64,000 nt of DNA from Magnolia sinica (taxonomy: Eukaryota > Streptophyta > Magnoliopsida > Magnoliales > Magnoliaceae), in NCBI RefSeq assembly GCF_029962835.1, contig NC_080583.1, positions 52,865,658-52,929,657 of the forward strand, given 5' to 3'. Below the pieces are notes generated by a model. It did no database searches. It was given only the letters and a program-made list of their open reading frames with translations, and was not told where the DNA came from. How positions within the stretch are numbered: the first letter of the stretch is position 1; each line of letters starts with the position of its first letter. Of the stretch, positions 12,510-23,400 are shown piece after piece. The position numbers were made by a program, and so were the translations under genes.

Positions 12510-13300
12510 ATCTCGCCTCAACTTCAATTCCTTATAACATCCCTATGCTTACTGGACCTAATTACTCGGATTGGCATGAGCGAATTTTTGTTTGTATTAG
12601 GCTCTATGGATTTGGACTTAGCCTTGCGCATTGATGAGCCAACTCAACCCACAACTGAAAGTTCTCCTGAAGATAAAATTTTATATGAAACGTGGGAGCG
12701 ATCGAACCAATTGAGTCTTATGTACATGAAAGTGTCGATCGCCAAACATATCCGTGGATCCATACCATCATCCATGAAGGCACAAGAATATCTTACATAT
12801 GTGGAAAAACGTTTCGTGTCGATGGACAAATCGTTGGCTGGAATACTCATGGCAAAGCTAACAACTATGAAGTATGATGGGCTGAGTGGTGTGTAAGAGC
12901 ACATTCTTGAAATGACGCACATAGCAGCGCAACTTGAAGCCTTAAATATGAAAGTTAACGAGCTTTTCCTCGTACAGTTCATTCTAAGCTCACTTCCTCA
13001 GCATTTTGGACCGTTTAAGATTCATTATAACACCAATAAAGATAAATGGAATCTTAATGAACTACAAAACATGTGTGTGCAAGAGGAATCGTGACTTAAA
13101 CAAGGGGGAGGACATATCATCCACTTTGTATCACAGGAGAATAAAGTAAAAAAGAGAAAATTTTAAAAAAGGGCAAGAGGGGTCCACCAAAGAAGAATAA
13201 CCCCACACCTGATGTAGGCAAGGATAATAACAACCTTGACAAAGTGAGATGTTTCTTCTGTAAAAAGAAGGGACACCTCCAGAAAGATTGTCAAAAGTGA
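12510..13300 (+). pseudogene. Copia gag (capsid and zinc knuckle), broken
   Basis: Gag is the structural protein of the retrotransposon particle. The reading runs IPMLTGPNYSDW at 12539-12574, shifts frame near 12590, continues as LGSMDLDLALRIDEP and the capsid core with FILSSLPQHFGPF, and then reaches the nucleocapsid. A CCHC zinc knuckle (CFFCKKKGHLQKDC) sits at 13250-13291. There are stops at about 12894 and 13093 and after the zinc knuckle. Arrangement and length fit plant Ty1-copia gag. The N-terminus before 12510 has no ATG nearby; the nearest in-family ATG is in the LTR. Not functional as it stands. Confidence 0.85.
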
Positions 13301-13484
13301 AAGAATTGGTTCGAATGAAGAGGTAATAATTTAACCTCTGTATGTTTTCAAACCAATCTTGTCGATGTTCCTTTAAATAGTTGGTGGATTGACTCACGTG
13401 CATCTGTCCATGTTTCAAATTTAATATAGGGATTCCTTTTAAGCCGAAATCCAAGTGATGGAGAGAAGAATATTTATATGATAG
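13301..13484 (+). pseudogene. Copia aspartic protease, broken
   Basis: The motif WWIDSRAS at 13382-13405 is the active site of the Copia protease, normally D-S/T-G. Here the catalytic-loop glycine codon has become CGT (arginine), which would inactivate the enzyme. Stops occur upstream and downstream. The C-terminal part of the protease is missing, replaced by a repeat-family fragment at about 13485-13590. Confidence 0.75.
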
Positions 13485-13590
13485 ACATTTTAGGGATTTA
13501 TCCCAAAAATGAGATGAATATAAATCTCAGGTGGACCACACCACAGGAAAACAATAATGATGGCATATCCACCATTAAAATCCTTGTAAA
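13485..13590. repeat. Foldback-family fragment between protease and integrase
   Basis: CTCAGGTGGACCACACCAC and the following CCACCATTAAAA block belong to the GTGGGCCC repeat family seen in element B. They interrupt an otherwise continuous Copia gag-pol, so this is a small secondary insertion that replaced part of the protease. Confidence 0.6.
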
Positions 13591-14640
13591 GAAGGCTTTA
13601 GCTTTCATTTTGCAAACAATTATTTTAGTTTATATAAGGATAATATTTTAGTTGGTACTGAATTTTTAAATGGTGGTCTTTATCAATTAAACTTAGATTC
13701 CATATTTGAGCAATCTCTCCTTACTCTACATGTGAATATTAGATCAAATCATGGCCCGCCTAATGATACTTCCTCATTATTGTGGCACCAATGTTTAGGT
13801 CACATATCTAAAGATAGAATTATGACGTTAGTAAGGGAAGGAGTACTGGCCACTCTTGACTTCATGGACTTCGGCGTCTGTATAGATTGTATAAAAGGAA
13901 AGCAACTTAAAATTAACAAGAAAGGTGTCACATACAGTAAAGAACTCCTTGAATTGATACATACTGATATTTGTGAACAATTTTCACCTTCTATTACTGG
14001 AAATAAATATTGTATCACCTTTATCGATGATTATTCACGATACAATTATGTCTATTTACTAAAAGAAAAGTCAGAGGCCATAAACGCTTTCACAAATTTC
14101 TGGTCTGAAGTGACAAATCAAATAGACGGAAACATTAAAGTTGTGAGGTCAGATAAAGGTGGTAAGTATTATGGTAGACATACTGACTTGGGTCAAAGTG
14201 AAGGCCCATTTGCCAGTTTCCTCAAATCGAAAGGAATAGTTCCTTAATATACGACACCGGGTACTCCTCAATAAAATGGTGTTACTGAGAGGCGTAATGG
14301 ACACTTATGGATATGGTGCGTAGTATGATTAGTAATTCCTCTTTCCCTGAATCCATGTGGAGTGAAGCTCTGAAAACAGCAGTGTATATCTTAAATCGGG
14401 TTCCTAGTAAGGCTATCCCTAAGACTCCTTTCGAGTTATGGACAGGAAGGAAACCTAGTTTACGACACCTATACATTTAAGGTTGTCCTGCAGAGGGTAA
14501 ATTATACAATCCACAAGAAAAGAAACTTGATTTCAAAACCGTGAGTTGTCTTTTTATCGGATATTGTGAGAGATCAAAGGGCTACGGGTTTTACTATCCT
14601 AACCATAGCACCAGGATCGTTGAGACTTGAACTACTAGAT
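13591..14640 (+). pseudogene. Copia integrase, broken
   Basis: Integrase joins retrotransposon cDNA to the chromosome. The pre-integrase zinc finger is present (LWHQCLGH ... CIDC, H-H-C-C, from 13780). The catalytic core follows with D in HTDIC, D in RSDKGG and E in VTERRN. Stops interrupt it at 14245-14247 and again within the PQ-NG motif, and a frameshift follows near 14300, after which MDMVRSMIS resumes in another frame. C-terminal family motifs ([20 protein letters not shown]) are recognisable to about 14600. Domain order protease-integrase-RT identifies Ty1-copia rather than Gypsy. Confidence 0.85.
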
Positions 14641-15891
14641 TCTTGGAAGATGGTAACGATAGTGGGAGTAATAAACCACACAATGTGGTATTATAAGAAA
14701 AATGGGTATCAATTACATTACCCGTACTTTATGACAATATTGTTATTTCGCAGGACATTGTTCATAACAATGAAGAACAACATCTCGAGAATGAACCACT
14801 CCATGAAGAAAATGTTATAGAACCGGTAAATGAAATGTCACAGCTGGAAGTACAGAGAAGATCTCATAAAGTAAGAAGATCTGCAATTCTGGATGATTAT
14901 ATTGTTTACATCCAGGAATCTGAATTTGATATAGGAGTCACAAATGATCCACTAACATTTTCGCAAGCCATGAATGATAAGGATTCTGATAAGTGGCTTG
15001 ATGCAATGAAAGATGAGTTGAAATCCATGAACGACAACAAAGTTTGGGATCTCGTTCAATTACCCACAGATTTTAACGCAATTGGTTGTAAATGGATATA
15101 TAAAACCAAGCGCGACTCAAATGGTAAGGTTGAACGATATAAAGCCAGATTAGTTGCCAAAGAATTCACTCAAAGAGAAGGTATCGATTATCACGAAACC
15201 TTCTCTCCACTATCTAAAAAGGATTCACTCAGAATCATTTTGGCACTAGTGGCTCATTAAGATCTCGAGTTACATCAGATGGATGTGAAAACGGCATTTT
15301 TAAATGGGAACTTAGATGAGGAAGTTTACATGAATCAACCAGAGGGCTTTATTGAACAAGGTAATAAACAACTAGTATGCAAATTAAAGAAATTCATATA
15401 TGGACTTAAATAAGCTTCTAGACAATGGTATCTCAAGTTTAACCATATAATAGTTGCCTTCGGTTTTGAAGAAAATACTACAGATCAATGCATATATCTG
15501 AAAGTCAGTGGGAGTAAGTTTATCTTTCTGGTTATATGTGGATGATATTTTACTTGCTAGTAATGATCTAAGCATGTTATATGAAACTAAAAATTTTCTC
15601 TCTGAGAATTTTGAAATGAAAGATATGTGTGTAACTACCTTCGTAATCGACATTAAGATATATCGAGATAGATCACGTCGACTGCTTGGACTATCTCAGA
15701 GAGCCTACAATGATAGGATTCTCGAAAGATACAATATGAAGAACTGTAGAGCTGGTGATGCACCTATTGTTAAAGGAGACAAATTCAGTCAGGACCAATG
15801 CCCAAAGAATGATGTAGAGCGAGCACAAATGAAAAATATACCCTATGCTTCTGCAGTAGGGAGCCTTATGTATGCGCAAACATGCACTTGA
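14641..15891 (+). pseudogene. Copia reverse transcriptase, broken
   Basis: The RNA-dependent DNA polymerase of the element. Recognisable are [63 protein letters not shown] and the catalytic LYVDD at 15535-15546. In-frame stops occur at about 15258 and in the IYGLK-ASRQW motif (near 15412). The catalytic aspartates themselves are intact. Confidence 0.9.
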
Positions 15892-16503
15892 CCCGATATC
15901 AGCTTTGTTGTTGGAATGTTAGGCAGATATCAAAGTGACCCTGGAATGAATCACTGGAAAGCTGCAAAGAAAGTCATGTGCTACTTACAGGGAACCAAGG
16001 ATTATATGCTCACATATAAAGGATCCAATCAGTTAGAAGTGATTGGATATTCGATTATGCCAGATGCATTGATAGCAGAAAGTCCACATCTGGTTATGTC
16101 TTTCTACTTGCTAATGGGGCTATTTCGTGGAAAAGTGTTAAGCAGACTTGTGTCTCTACTTCTACGATGGAAGCGGAGTTTGTGGCGTGCTTTGAGGCCA
16201 CTACCCAGGCTATTTGGTTGTGGAACTTCATCTTAGGGCTTCGGGTTATTGACACTATTTCAAAGCCGCTGAGAATTTATTGCGATAATACTACAGCAGT
16301 ATGTTACTCCAAAAATGACAAGCATTCTAGTCGAGCAAAGTATATTGGGGTTAAATATAATTTTGTCAAAGAAATGTTCAAAATCATTTAGTGTCTATTG
16401 AACATATAACGACAAACTAGATGATTGTGGATCCAATGACCAAAGGATTACCATCAAATACCTATAAGGGTCATGTAGCTAAAATGGGCCTAGTTAGGAT
16501 ATA
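15892..16503 (+). pseudogene. Copia RNase H and pol C-terminus, broken
   Basis: RNase H removes the RNA strand of the cDNA hybrid. [39 protein letters not shown] and a [16 protein letters not shown] block are present. The frame changes between 16060 and 16170. A final DPMTKGLPSNTYKGHV block ends at the TAA near 16503, the normal end of Copia pol. Confidence 0.85.
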
Positions 16504-16870
16504 ATTACCTTGGTCATTAACTTGATGTAATAGACACTATCTATATGAAATCACATTTTCATGCATTCTTATTTATCCTTACGTATATACATTTATGGTG
16601 GATGTAAGTAAGATATAATCGTTGGACCATTATGTTTAACTGGCCTTATGGTTAGCCTGTTAATCTTCTCATTTAGCACCGGATTGAATTGCTAATGGTG
16701 TAATACATGGAAGGGAGTATGTCGCTAAATGATGTATGACGGCCATGATTCACATTAGTAGGTTCATTTAATCAAAGTATTATGTCTTTTTTAGTGTGGC
16801 ATCATTGGAAGTATCTTTTCAAATGTCTAAATTCAAGAGAAGTCAATTTTTATAAAATCAATATATATAT
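16504..16870 (+). other. Region after Copia pol, no 3' LTR found
   Basis: AT-rich non-coding DNA follows the pol stop. A purine-rich tract and a second copy of the TGTTGGAATATA LTR would be expected but are not seen, so the 3' end of this Copia is deleted or has been replaced. A TA microsatellite lies at 16861-16876. Confidence 0.5.
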
Positions 16871-16879
16871 ATATAATAA

Positions 16880-17003
16880 ATTAAAATTCGAATCTAGGGA
16901 AAAGTCCTCATGCCTGATCTTCTCCTTTAACCACTTCCTTCATATCTAGTAACTTACAAATCAACTTATTAAAACTTCTGATGTGGGCCTCCACATCTCC
17001 ACC
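16880..17003 (-). pseudogene. Copia gag fragment (second element), third piece
   Basis: On the minus strand this reads GGDVEAHIRSFNKLICKLL and continues to EDQA, then a stop. It continues in frame from the gag piece at 27209-27407 once the 10.2 kb family C insertion and one copy of the CCACC target duplication are ignored. It is therefore the same gag gene, split by that insertion. The gag is lost past about 16880. Confidence 0.75.
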
Positions 17004-17783
17004 TGTAACTTCTCGAAAAAATCCGTACAATGACCCAGGTACCATCTCAGGCAAAAATCGTTAAGGACTGAACCCTTTAGAAATTAAACGAAAATTAATT
17101 AAGTACTGAACTGAATTAATCGGTGAGTTAGTTCAAATCACTTTCTATACGAACTGCAAGACCCAAAACTAGCAGAATAGCTAGCTCTACGTTACCTAAA
17201 AACCTAGGATCAATCTCAAAACCCAGTTGCTCGTGGGAGCATCTTGAAACTCCATATCAGACCTGGACCGTGTGTCGAAAGTTCGATTACCGTGAAACTG
17301 TACGGTTATGACTGCCTTACTGGGCTTGGCAACCATCTCAGGAATCAAGTTCAAATGATATCCAGAAACGCACAACTTAAGCCTTGAGTGAAGTATGTGA
17401 GAAAAGCAAATATCTTTAGAAAATGAACTCAAACTTAAGTGAATTAGGTCGTTCGCTTGCAAGCCAAATTTAAGGTTTCAGACCATCAGAATCTGACCCA
17501 ACTACACCCTTGGATCAGGAAAATTTCCCTACACAGGTCAGTGTACTTGTGCCCCTGATCGAGTGACGATAGCCGTTGAACTGAAACTGGTCCTCCACAG
17601 TCGATCCACAAATTTGATCGGACTGAAATCTTAACCTGGCATAAATCCATTAGCAGGGAACTTTCTTCAGACCGTATGCGAGCAATGGACCTCTAGATGA
17701 GCTCCGTTAGCCTGAAATAGACGACTGTTGGCTATAACCTAAGTATATCATGACCCTAGGGCCATTGACATCAGTTCTGGGCC

Positions 17784-17791
17784 TATATAAG
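17784..17791 (+). promoter_or_regulatory. Putative TATA box of LTR C1
   Basis: TATATAAG is followed by a pyrimidine-rich leader, and the same box is kept in LTR C2 at 62083-62090. It is probably the promoter of the U3 region. Confidence 0.5.
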
Positions 17792-19717
17792 GGCCTTAAC
17801 CCACCCTTCTCTCTTTCCATACGAATTTCCTAAACCTTAGGAGAGAGAAGAGAGAAAAGAGAAGGAGAAGGTGAGGGGAAGTGAGAGAGAGTTGTGGTTG
17901 GTTGTTAGGATTCATTCCCGCCACTCTACGTGTTGAATCTCCTCTTCTGTGTCTCTATACTGGCGATTTCAACTCCATTTTTGAGTAAGGAATCATAACT
18001 CTAATCTATTTTAGGTATCCAAATAGGTAGATTGGTAAAATAGCTAACTTATTTCATGCTATAGGTAGTCATTGTGCCGTAAATAAAGGCGTAGTATACG
18101 AACCAAGTTCGTAATCGGCATACTGACGAAAGGTGTGGACTATAAACATTTAGGTTATGGTTTTCAAGGCGTTCAATGTCAGTTAATGATTTATGACTAA
18201 CTTGATTACTGTCACATGTACTTAGATGCAATGCTTTTCGTACATTATACATATATATGAACTATGTTGGACATAAGGCATTTCATGTATTTGTTGAAAT
18301 ATTTGAATGAATATGGAATCATGATTTGTGCTTGCCATGATTATTGATTGAGAATACATGATCGTTGTATGTGTGACAACTCCTTAGTGAAAGGATATGC
18401 TACAATATATGTTATGACAAATTTATTACATGTATGTTAGTATGTATAGTCTAAGTGTTTGATAAAATGCCTAAATGAGAAAATACCAATTGAAATATAT
18501 TTTATAAAGGTGTTGAGATAAGATTCTTAACTACCTTAGCTATAGGTATAGATTCCTTCTTGTAACCTAAATCCAATTACGTTATTTATGTATGAAATGC
18601 ATATGTATGATATCATGTTCCCTATGTGTTATATAAAATGCTCAAATGGTTGAAATGCTTGGATTGTTTGTTCAATACAGTTATGACTACTATATGTGAA
18701 TGCTATTGTTTTGGAGTGTGATTGGGGCTATGATGTAGTCCAGGCAATCGGTAATGACTACCGATTGAGTGGCTGAATCAGTTTCGCCACCACGGACACG
18801 TTCGATGAATCCGAGTCATACGGTGATTATCGACAGTGGTTAGGCCACAAGGAGTGCGTATGCGCTCCATGTCAATCAATTTAGCATGCGCTCGTACTAG
18901 TCGAGCTTGTCAAACAACCCGATTGGCCTCATGTATGTTTACCATGTATGGGCGTTACTGTTTGAATCTAAGGTACCACTTACCATTGAAAAGCCCGTTT
19001 AACCTTAGTACCACAATCCGCTAAGACTCATAAGCTGGGCATGGTGGTATGGGACACCGCGGTCGAGCTGTCGGCCCACGCTGGGGTGACGAGCCTCCCC
19101 GTAGTGTCCAGTGAGCAACTGAAACAAGTGAGCCGAATACGGTGGTATGGGACACTGTATTCGAACTGTCGGCCTACGCTAAGGTGACGAGCCTTTCCCG
19201 TAGTGACCTCAAGTATAAACTAGGCCTACGCCGAGGTGACGAGCCTCCCATAGCGACCTGAACTTGCCTATCCACTGTTTTAAATCAGGGGTGACGTTCC
19301 CTATAACTTGTCTAACGTATGTGATTAACTAGGATTGACGACCCTAGATAGATCATCGTTTGGGTAATGATATAGAGGGAGGTACCTTAGCTTCCTGAAT
19401 ATGCTGTATGAATATGCCTAATAAATTACTTGACTAAGACGATCATGCACCGCATTACATGTGTTTTGGCGATGAAGGCACAGTGGGAGTAGCATGTGCA
19501 ATCGTGAGATGGTGTCGCTGAGGGAGTGTAGGCGAGGGCATGCATCATTAATACATGTCATCCTTGCATTAACAAGAGTACTTAGGACATGATTGTTGTA
19601 CTACTTGACTGAATTGATAACATGTTAACCTTTGCCTTATAGCTCCATTGAGTTGATCACTCACTCCCACTCTGGGACGGTATTTTAAAACACTAATTAG
19701 ACTCTATTGTAGTTTCA

Positions 19718-19804
19718 GATGATGGCGAGGCTTACGAGTTGGAGCCGACCTTCTACGACGATGAGGAGTTCTCCTACATGCAACTCTCTGGTGGGTCTAT
19801 GTAG
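19718..19804 (+). CDS. Acidic reading frame at the 3' end of LTR C1
   Basis: After CTATTGTAGTTTCA (acceptor-like) an acidic frame reads to a TAG at 19802-19804 and contains DDEEFSYMQ. The family D LTRs have the same motif at the same relative position. It may be a terminal exon of an element-encoded product. No start codon and no known domain. Confidence 0.35.
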   Translation, partial: DDGEAYELEPTFYDDEEFSYMQLSGGSM

Positions 19805-19897
19805 ACCTGGAGTTGCGTCGACGGGGCTACAGGGATACGAATTAGTTGAATATCACACTTGTCATTTTGTATATTTTGAAACTATACAAGCAATTAT
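19760..19897. repeat. 138-bp perfect direct repeat, left copy
   Basis: Identical over 138 bases, by eye, to 26823-26960. It is part of LTR C1 and flanks the end-trimmed fragment E1. Confidence 0.9.
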
Positions 19898-20093
19898 ATA
19901 ACATGGTCAGCTTAATCCGAGCCATGTACCATTGCGACCGCACCGTCACCGCGGTTCCAACTCCGCGTCTCGTGCGCCAACCCGACGCTTAGATCATAAG
20001 ATGTGGACCGTGCATTATAATGGTCATGGACCGCATATTGCGGGACCCACCCATCCCATGTGACACCAATCTCTAGGTAATCATGAGGGTGAT
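19898..20093 (+). mobile_element. Fragment E1 of family E LTR, left piece
   Basis: It corresponds to about 43115-43290 of the complete LTR E2, with a shared TTGCG...GCGGTTCC and GCGTCT(C/T)GTGCG block. The first roughly 150 bp of the LTR, including the TG end, are missing. It ends in GTGAT (20089-20093), the target duplication of solo LTR D2. Confidence 0.6.
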
Positions 20094-23000
20094 TGTAACG
20101 ACCTTGGAATTTTCTGTGCTAATCTTTCCTTAAGTAGTTGTTTTGAGGTAATTAGCGCTTTACTCGATTGCTTGTGAAATCCGCATCAATCACTTTAAAT
20201 TGTATCTGCATGGCTCTAAACGTGTAGATTAGTGAGCGCTACGTTACTCTGAAATCTGGGATCCATCGCTAAATCCAGTTGTTATGGAGAATTTTGGAAG
20301 ATCTGGATCGGACCTGGACCGCGCGTCGAAAGTCCGATGGCGATGATCTTAGGCTGTTGCGGTCACCGAGTTGGGCTTGGTCATCCCCTCGAAAATCAAG
20401 TCGATCTGATGTTCTGGGTCGATTTGCTTGAGCTCGGAGTGAAGAGTGTGAGAACGGTTGGAATTTATTAAGCTTTTATTGAAATTTGATGGTGCTTGCG
20501 CGACGATTTTAAGCATTCTCACCGTTGGATTCCGACCCAATTTCACCCTCTAATCGGGATAGTTGGCCCTGGCATATCCTAGTGCTTGTGGACCCGATCG
20601 AGATTCCGTGACCATTAAATTGAGTGTGGTCCGCCACGGCCGATTTGTAAATTGGTAGGTATGAAAACTCAGCTTGACCTAGATCCATGGTCAAGGAGCT
20701 TAAGTCCGACCTTTCGTGGTTATAGGCCCACCAGAAGTGCTTCGTTGGATCGAGAAAGGCTTACTTTGGTTATAACCTAAGTATACCTTGACCCTGGGGT
20801 TATTTTCGTCAAGTTTAGGCCTATTTATAGTCCTTAAACCCTAGCTCTCTTTTCCATACGAATTTTCTCTAACCCTAGCTTGGAAAGAGAGTGGAAAAGA
20901 GAGAGAAAGTGAGAGAGATAAGTTGGTGAATCATCTTGATTTCTTCCTTGTTCATCTTCATCTTTGAACCTTCACTTTGAATCGTTCTCCCGACGATTCT
21001 GAGTTCTTTTGGGGTAAGTTAACCTAACCCTAACCTGTGTTAGAGCTTAGACTAGACTTGGTGTTGTTGTATCTCATTTCTATCCTTATTTTAGGGTATT
21101 CTAACGCCGTTGACGAAGACAACTCGTCTAAATCAGTTCGGTGTTCCTTTCTTTGCTTAAGGTGAGGACTTTAAGTGTATAGGTTATGGTTTTCAAGGCT
21201 TTCAATCCCAGTTAGTGATTTATTCTTGTTATGGATGAGATTTCACATGCCAAATGTTATGTTTACATTGCTTTCCTGATATGCATGTGCTATATTGAGA
21301 TTTGTGTATTCTAGGTGTATTTATAAAGTACCGTATACGTATAAATTATGCACTTATGTTTGCCATGATTATTTGTCATGTATGTATGCTAGATGCATGT
21401 ATGACAACTCCTTGGTAAAAGGAATTGTCTAAGTGCATGTATTCCAACATACGTCATGTATGTTGTTCCATGTATGCTAAGTGTTTGTAGAAATGCATGA
21501 ATGATCTAAGTGTAACTTATTACACTAATTGTGGGCGTTGAGAAGTGATTCTCAATACTCCTATTGATGCGCATGATTTCCTTTATGCAAGCTACTTTCC
21601 AAGTTATTTAAATTCAAGCATCTCCTATGCTTACATTTATGTTAAGTTGATATTCTTCGGATGTGCATGTACCATGATTTGAGTTGTTGATCCATGCTTT
21701 ACATTCCATATGAATATCTGTAGTAGTGTAAGGTGTTTGGGACTATGCCTTAGTCCAGGAAATCGGTAATTGACCCTATATACGTGGTTGAGATTGCTTT
21801 CGCCATGTAGGACGTATTAGACGAACCCGAGTCGTATTAGAGTTGTCGGCAGTGGTTTGGCCACGCGGAGTGTTTGCGCACTCTATGTCGCTCAACTCAA
21901 CGTGCGCTCGTGCTAGTCGAGTTCGTCAAGTAACCCGATTGTCCGATGTATGTTCAACATGTATGGACGCTACTGCTTGAATCTAGGGTACCGAACTTAC
22001 CAGTGAAATCCTATTAACCATGGTACCTCGATCCGTTAAGACTCATGAGCCGGACATGGTGGTATGGGACACCATGGTCGAGCTGTTGACCTACGCTGGG
22101 GTGACGAGCCTCCCCGTAGTGACCAGTGAGCAACTAACCTCGTGAGCCGATTATGGTGGTATGGGACACTATATTCGTGCTGTCCGCCTACATTGATTGG
22201 TGACGAGCCCTTTGTAGTGACCTCGAGCATACCTGGATACTGCAAGGAGGTGACGAGCTGAATTGTGGTAATAAAGGTATGAAAGGCATGCATTGATTGG
22301 TGACGAGCCCTTTGCTACGACCTAAAACCATATGATCGTATGAGATGTCTAGGACTGACGACCCTAGAATGGATCATTGTTTGGATGGTGATATGAGGAA
22401 GGTATCTTAGCTTCCCAATCCTACTGTGTGAAATGGACTAATAACAACTTGGTAATCATATCCATGCACCGCATTTGCATGTGCTTTGTAGATGTGGCGC
22501 ACTTTGAGGTGGTGTCATGCGTAACGTAAGATGAAGACGCTGAGGGTGTACGTGTGAGGGCACGCATCAGTTTGCATTAATACTTGCATTAACAAGAGTA
22601 CTTAGGATTTATTTAATTGTTCTCCTTTATCATTACTGTTTGATTGAATCGATAACATGTTAACCCAAGGCCTTATTGTTCCACTGAGTCGATCACTCAC
22701 TCCCACGTTTCGGGCGGTGTTACACACCCACCGGACGTCTTAGGCCCCGATGTTGCAGATGTGGATGCGACGCCCGAGGCAGAGCAGGAGCTGGATGACG
22801 ACGAGGCCGCCTTCTCCTATATGCACCAGACGGGTTCTAGCGAGCCTCGGTCTGTTGCGCGGGATCTCTGGGATTATATTTTTGGAACTGAAACGATGTA
22901 ATTGATACTTATAATTTTGTTACATAACACTTTCAAACGATCTGGCTTGTATATGTAATTCAGGGATTTACACTTGTACACATATTTTACTATAAGTCTT

Positions 23001-23173
23001 CCGCTTGCTTTATTCACTTGTCCCTGAATCATATCTGTGTTTTGGCTTAATCTATTCCATGTTTTATGCACTAATACAGTCAACATACATCTCTCATTAA
23101 TTATGTTGCATAAGTGATGTTTTGGAACTCGGGAGCTGAGTTATGCTCGACCCCCGAATTTCAGGGCGTTACA
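20094..23173 (+). mobile_element. Solo LTR D2 (Gypsy-type, family D)
   Basis: It begins TGTAACGACC and ends GGGCGTTACA, 3,080 bp, flanked by GTGAT on both sides (20089-20093 and 23174-23178). It contains a TATTTATA box at 20822-20829, several GGTGACGAGC modules (about 22100-22310) and an acidic reading frame near its 3' end. No internal region or second LTR is present. It is the full-length reference for the shorter D1 copy. Confidence 0.85.
22734..22901 (+). CDS. Acidic reading frame at the 3' end of LTR D2
   Basis: An uninterrupted frame with many Asp/Glu codons, containing QELDDDEAAFSYM and ending in a TAA at 22899-22901. The D1 copy keeps the peptide core despite nucleotide differences. 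It is preceded by the CACTCACTCCCAC block shared with family C. Product unknown; it may be a 3' exon entering the LTR. Confidence 0.4.
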   Translation, partial: DVLGPDVADVDATPEAEQELDDDEAAFSYMHQTGSSEPRSVARDLWDYIFGTETM

Positions 23174-23338
23174 GTGATGAACCCCTTGTACTCAGCCACC
23201 CTACCTTAGCTATAACCACCCTACCTTAGTTATAGCCACCCTACCCTAGCTATAGCCACCCTACCCCCTAGCCTTCTTATAAACATTTATTGCTAGCCAC
23301 CCTCCCTTACAAGTAATCATGGCCTACCTAAGCTACTC

Positions 23339-23351
23339 TCTCTCTCTTTAC

Positions 23352-23398
<47 letters not shown>
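23339..23398. repeat. (TC)n microsatellite
   Basis: CT dinucleotide run inside fragment E1. Confidence 0.9.

Positions 23399-23400
<2 letters not shown>

Larger units (their letters stand above)
17004..19897 (+). mobile_element. Solo LTR C1 (family C), 5' part
   Basis: It begins TGTAACTTCTC after the target duplication CCACC (16999-17003). The sequence matches the LTR at 61303-64000 throughout. It contains a TATATAAG box at 17784-17791 and several GGTGACGAGCC modules (about 19085-19240). Near its end come a CACTCACTCCCACTCTGGG block and an acidic reading frame. It is interrupted at 19897 by fragment E1; its last 250 bp are at 26961-27208. Confidence 0.8.
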
